Assembly (NCBI GenBank): GCA_030490835.1
Contig: CM059971.1
Location: 99,390,095 to 99,454,094 of the forward strand
DNA length: 64,000 bases
Origin: Annona cherimola
Taxonomy: Eukaryota; Streptophyta; Magnoliopsida; Magnoliales; Annonaceae
Reading direction: 5' to 3'
Made by a program: the position numbers and the translations under genes. This document shows positions 60,553-64,000 of the stretch, piece by piece. Under the pieces are notes generated by a model, which was given only the letters and a program-made list of their open reading frames with translations, had not been told where the DNA came from and did not search any database. The first letter of the stretch is position 1. Every line of letters starts with the position of its first letter.

Positions 60553-61027
60553 AGCTTGCGGCAGTGTAAATAGTGGGGAGCGGAGAAGCCACCAGTGAGA
60601 TAGTAAGTAGAAATTTATCTGTTCAGTTTCCGTATTTGACTGTTGTAAGGGAGCCCGGATTGTTTTAAAATAGTAAAAAAATACAATACGCCTCCGCCAA
60701 TATTCCATTGAGCTGCGGATCCGATCGGCATCCGCTTCGCCATCGATTTACGCGGACCGTGCAATGTGCCGCTTTTACTCCGATGCAGTGCGGCGTAATT
60801 TCATTGTCTGCCTATTTTTATTTTCGAATCTTTTCTTTTTGTTGCTCGTCCCAAACCAAAGGGCGCCCTCTTCATGTGGGTACGGAAATGCAAAAAAAAA
60901 AAAAAAAAAGTAGGCAATCTTACTTACGATTTACTACACTATTTTTTCATTTTGATACTATATTGTAATAATTTTGTTATCTTTCTGCAATTTTTTATTC
61001 ATTTTTACTCTATCTCCATTTCCATTC

Positions 61028-61408
61028 CTCGGGCCCCATTCTTTTTTTTTTTTTTTTTTTTTTTGATTGGTATATAATTACATGTATCTCAACACATATT
61101 ATACTTGAAGATCTGAGACATTCTTACAAATCTGGGGACACATAACATCCCAACAAATCTGGGGACACACATAACATCCCAACAAATCTGGGGACACACA
61201 TAACATCCCAAAGAAATCTGGAAGACACAGCTTCCAACAGCCACCTGAGAGACCACCTGCTCTCACACCTCTTCCACCCGGGAGACAACCTGCTCCCACT
61301 CCAATCTATTTGGGACCGAAATCCCGAATGAGATTCGATCCCGCGCCAACCGCAGAATGCCGTTCTGCGCCGCTGCTGACGACCTCGGTTGGTCTCGGGC
61401 CCCATTCT
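61028..61408 (-). mobile_element. tRNA-derived SINE with 15-bp target duplication
   Basis: A 351-base insert (61043-61393) is flanked by CTCGGGCCCCATTCT at 61028-61042 and 61394-61408. Read on the minus strand it starts with a tRNA-like part: A-box-like GTCGTCAGCAGCGG and B box GATCGAATC. It ends in a poly(A) tail, visible as poly-T at 61043 onward. Near its 3' end a unit of about 27 bases with AAATCTGGGGACACA is repeated four times (about 61128-61225). This is the structure of a Pol III SINE moved by LINE machinery. Confidence 0.88.
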
Positions 61409-63589
61409 CATTCTCACGTTAACGAATTTATGAAAATAAAACTGAGATAGTTTGCATAAAGGTTAAAAGTATAAACAATGTTTTTTTAAAAGTAGAGTTA
61501 TGTGATATGATAACGAATATTAGAGTGTAAGTAAAAAAGAATAATGATAAATTAAACCGGATAGTTGCATGAAAAATATGAAAAATAATTAGAATACAAA
61601 TATAATAATAATAAAGTAAAATACTTAAATATTTATTATTCAATTATACTAAAATTTACCAAGAAAAAAGTGAAGTTTACCCTAATTCATATTGGCCTTT
61701 CACCAATCATTACGTACGCTTAAAAAAAAGCTTTCCAAATATTATCATCGTGAATCAGGTATCTTTTAAAGTTCTTTGTCATGGTTATATCAGTTCATCT
61801 ACCTTTTTAAAGATAGGATGAGTACGGGATTGAATGTTTCATTTCTCAATGCGCCTTTATTTATTCTCAATACATCTTTGTTTATTCTTAATATAATTTT
61901 ATTCATTCACAATACATCTTTCTTTATTCAGTCATTCTTATTATATTTTCGTCTAATATTCTCATTTATATTTTATCGCATTCCATAGTTGAATTGCACT
62001 CTGCTGGTTATATTAAATCCTTAAGACTAATAAGCAAGCTTAGACTTTCTTTCTTTAAAAAGATTGGCGAAATATCGCATGATTATAAGGTTTAGCTTTT
62101 AACTCAATCACATACTAATGTTGCATAGGTCATAATTATGCTAGGATAAAATTTTGATTATTTGCATTTATCTACAATTTTTTTTACAGATAATCTATTA
62201 TTATTATTGAGATTGCGGATTCATACTTTACTTAAAATTTTATTTTGCGCATTGTCCCTATGTATTATTGGTGGAACTTTTAACAGTGGATGGTCTAAAA
62301 AATATATATGATATCTTTTAATGGTTAATTTTGTTTGAAACGTTATACTGTATCTATAAATGAATAAGGCTTAACCTCAGATTAGCTTAATTTCCTAATC
62401 TTGACAGTTATGAATCGAATCACAGCGATAGCTTACAAATTTCAAACTGTATATATATATATTTCAAAAATGTCAAATTGGATGTTTTTGAATAGTCAAA
62501 TTTTGGATAGGCTTGAGTCACAAGATCATTAAATTGTGTTTCTTAGATGGATTTGTATACAGGTGCTCGAGTTTAATAAATTTGCAATTATTAAAGTTTG
62601 TTTGTGCACTTGGGAAAAAGTTATCCCTCTTAGGTCTCTTTTCATAGGAATTGATATATTAACAATCCAACTAACTTTTTATTGTTATCTTTATAATCAA
62701 ATTAATTTTTATATTTTTGTACAATTGCTGTCTTTTTATTTGAATTTTTTAATCGTTACCTTTAGCACAACATCAATCTCTTACAATTTCAAAAGCTTCC
62801 TTCTACGGAGATTATTTTCATTTTTTTAGCACATTGTCGAACATATGACGTCTAGTTTCAAAAATGGTACAATTCTAATATTTCTAGTTAAAAGAAGCCT
62901 CAGTGCATTCACTTGTTGTTTAGAAGAAGTGTTTCGCATCATGAGAATAGAATCGTGTGAATGGAAACATTGGAGTAATTTATCACTTAATTATCCTATT
63001 TTTCTTTACCCCTGTCTATTCTTAGTTTATTCTTACTTTACTTCTATCTGTACATTTCATTTCTACCATTCTCCAAATGCCAAAAGCTTTCTTAACATGA
63101 ATAACTCAAATGTCTTTTCTTTTCAATAAAAAAACAACCATTCTAATATTCTAAATAATATCTTTAACCATCCAATAAAAATTTAAAATTATTTTTTCTA
63201 TCAATAAACTTTACGAAAGAGAAACTAGAGAGATTTAACTCAACAATGCAACATATTTGATGTTTAGATAAAATCATTAACACTTATCTTTATAATTTTA
63301 TATTAAATTTTTTTTATAGTATTATTTTCTTAGATGACCAGACAACTAAAAAAGAACAACTCTAATGAGGGGTAAATGCATGACTTTACTTAACTTTGAA
63401 CTCCAAACCTCCTACCCTTACATATTCATATTAACCACTTGCTTATTCAAGAAGTAATTATATTAAAAACTTAAAATAGTTGTAGAGTTATTTAATTGGA
63501 TGAACTAAAATACATATTTCTGAAACTAGACGGACCAAAAATTGTATATTTGTAAAATTTAAAATCATTTGCTTCAAATATAAAATTTA

Positions 63590-63868
63590 AAGGTGTATTT
63601 GGTATTTAATAAAAATTTGACAAAAAATTTTTAATATACAAGTTTTTAATATGATATGATACGAGTAATTACGAGGAGTAAAGAGAATAAAATTAAAATA
63701 AATAGGTTAATTGTATAAGCAGTTATATAAAAAAAAATTGAAAAGTATAGTAGTTATATAAGGAGATGTGAAAAAACGATTAAAAATAAGATAGTTATAA
63801 AAGTGAAAAGTTTTAAATTTAAAAATTTAGGTCGGAAAGTTTTATGATTTCCTAAACACTCCCTTAAA
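63590..63868 (+). mobile_element. MITE, TTTGGTAAG family
   Basis: The left end GGTGTATTTGGTATTTAATA and the right end, in reverse complement, GGGAGTGTTTAGGAAATCAT are inverted. The interior shares AGTAAAGAGAATAAAATTAA and GTGAAAAGTTTTA with the copy at 26272. Confidence 0.65.
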
Positions 63869-63872
63869 AGAA

Positions 63873-64000
63873 AATTTTTAAGTGTAAAAATTTTCAAAAT
63901 GAAAAAAGTGATATAATGTGGTAAAGGTAAAGACAATGGAAAATAAATATAATAAATTTAAAATAGATAAGATAATTGTAGAAGTTTGAAGAATAATTTA
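63873..64000 (+). mobile_element. MITE copy of the same family, cut by window edge
   Basis: The left-half features of the preceding element recur (AAAATTTTCAAAATG, GTGATATAATGTGG, TAAATTTAAAATAGATAAG). The right half lies beyond the window. Confidence 0.5.

Larger units (their letters stand above)
60553..64000. other. Intergenic region to window end
   Basis: A+T-rich DNA containing a SINE (61043-61393), MITE copies (63590-63868 and one cut by the window edge) and short random open frames. No gene was recognised. Confidence 0.5.

Overview
The window is nuclear DNA of a flowering plant. Genes are split by many short-exon, GT-AG introns, the intergenic DNA is strongly A+T-rich, and it is full of plant-type repeats (a 5'-truncated LINE, a solo LTR, SINEs, several MITE families, satellites). 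All eight complete genes I can build have clear land-plant homologues. The species cannot be named from the sequence; a dicot or early-diverging angiosperm with fairly long introns fits best.

Layout. 1-2,500: tandem repeats (35-bp, 29/30-bp and about 150-bp units). 2,690-5,840: a mosaic of fragments of at least six unrelated housekeeping or signalling genes (HOP/STI1, OCTOPUS-like, RPT5, a DUF3444-type J protein, a PP2C, SAHH) in mixed orientation, preceded by a cluster of GCGGAAC repeats. 6,343-7,272 (+): zinc-ribbon/RING-H2 E3 ligase. 8,109-8,957 (+): ELO-like fatty acid elongase. 9,857-17,316 (-): LRR-II-type receptor kinase similar to At5g63710, 12 exons, with a LINE copy in intron 1. 17,317-23,564: repeat-rich intergenic DNA. 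23,565-30,335 (-): YbaK/ProX-type tRNA-editing domain protein, 11 exons, with three MITEs in its introns. 30,649-31,804: solo LTR. 37,416-38,117 (-): DREB-type AP2/ERF factor (ERF012-like). 38,118-47,549: intergenic, with MITEs. 47,550-52,770 (+): plastid rhomboid RBL10-like, 9 exons, with one GC-AG intron. 53,710-54,288 (+): small plastid glutaredoxin-like protein. 55,185-60,234 (-): DUF7036 membrane protein. 60,235-64,000: SINE and MITE DNA.

The genes are an ordinary plant assortment and share no evident pathway: ubiquitination, lipid elongation, receptor signalling, tRNA proofreading, transcription, intramembrane proteolysis and redox. Exon structures were built by hand from splice sites, reading phase and remembered family conservation. 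Each joined frame closes exactly, but no alignment or RNA evidence was available.

The most unusual parts are the multi-gene fragment mosaic with its 465-codon fused reading frame, the set of MITE families with recognisable target-site duplications, and the shared hairpin core seen in four elements with different outer arms. I found no CRISPR array, operon or tRNA/rRNA gene.
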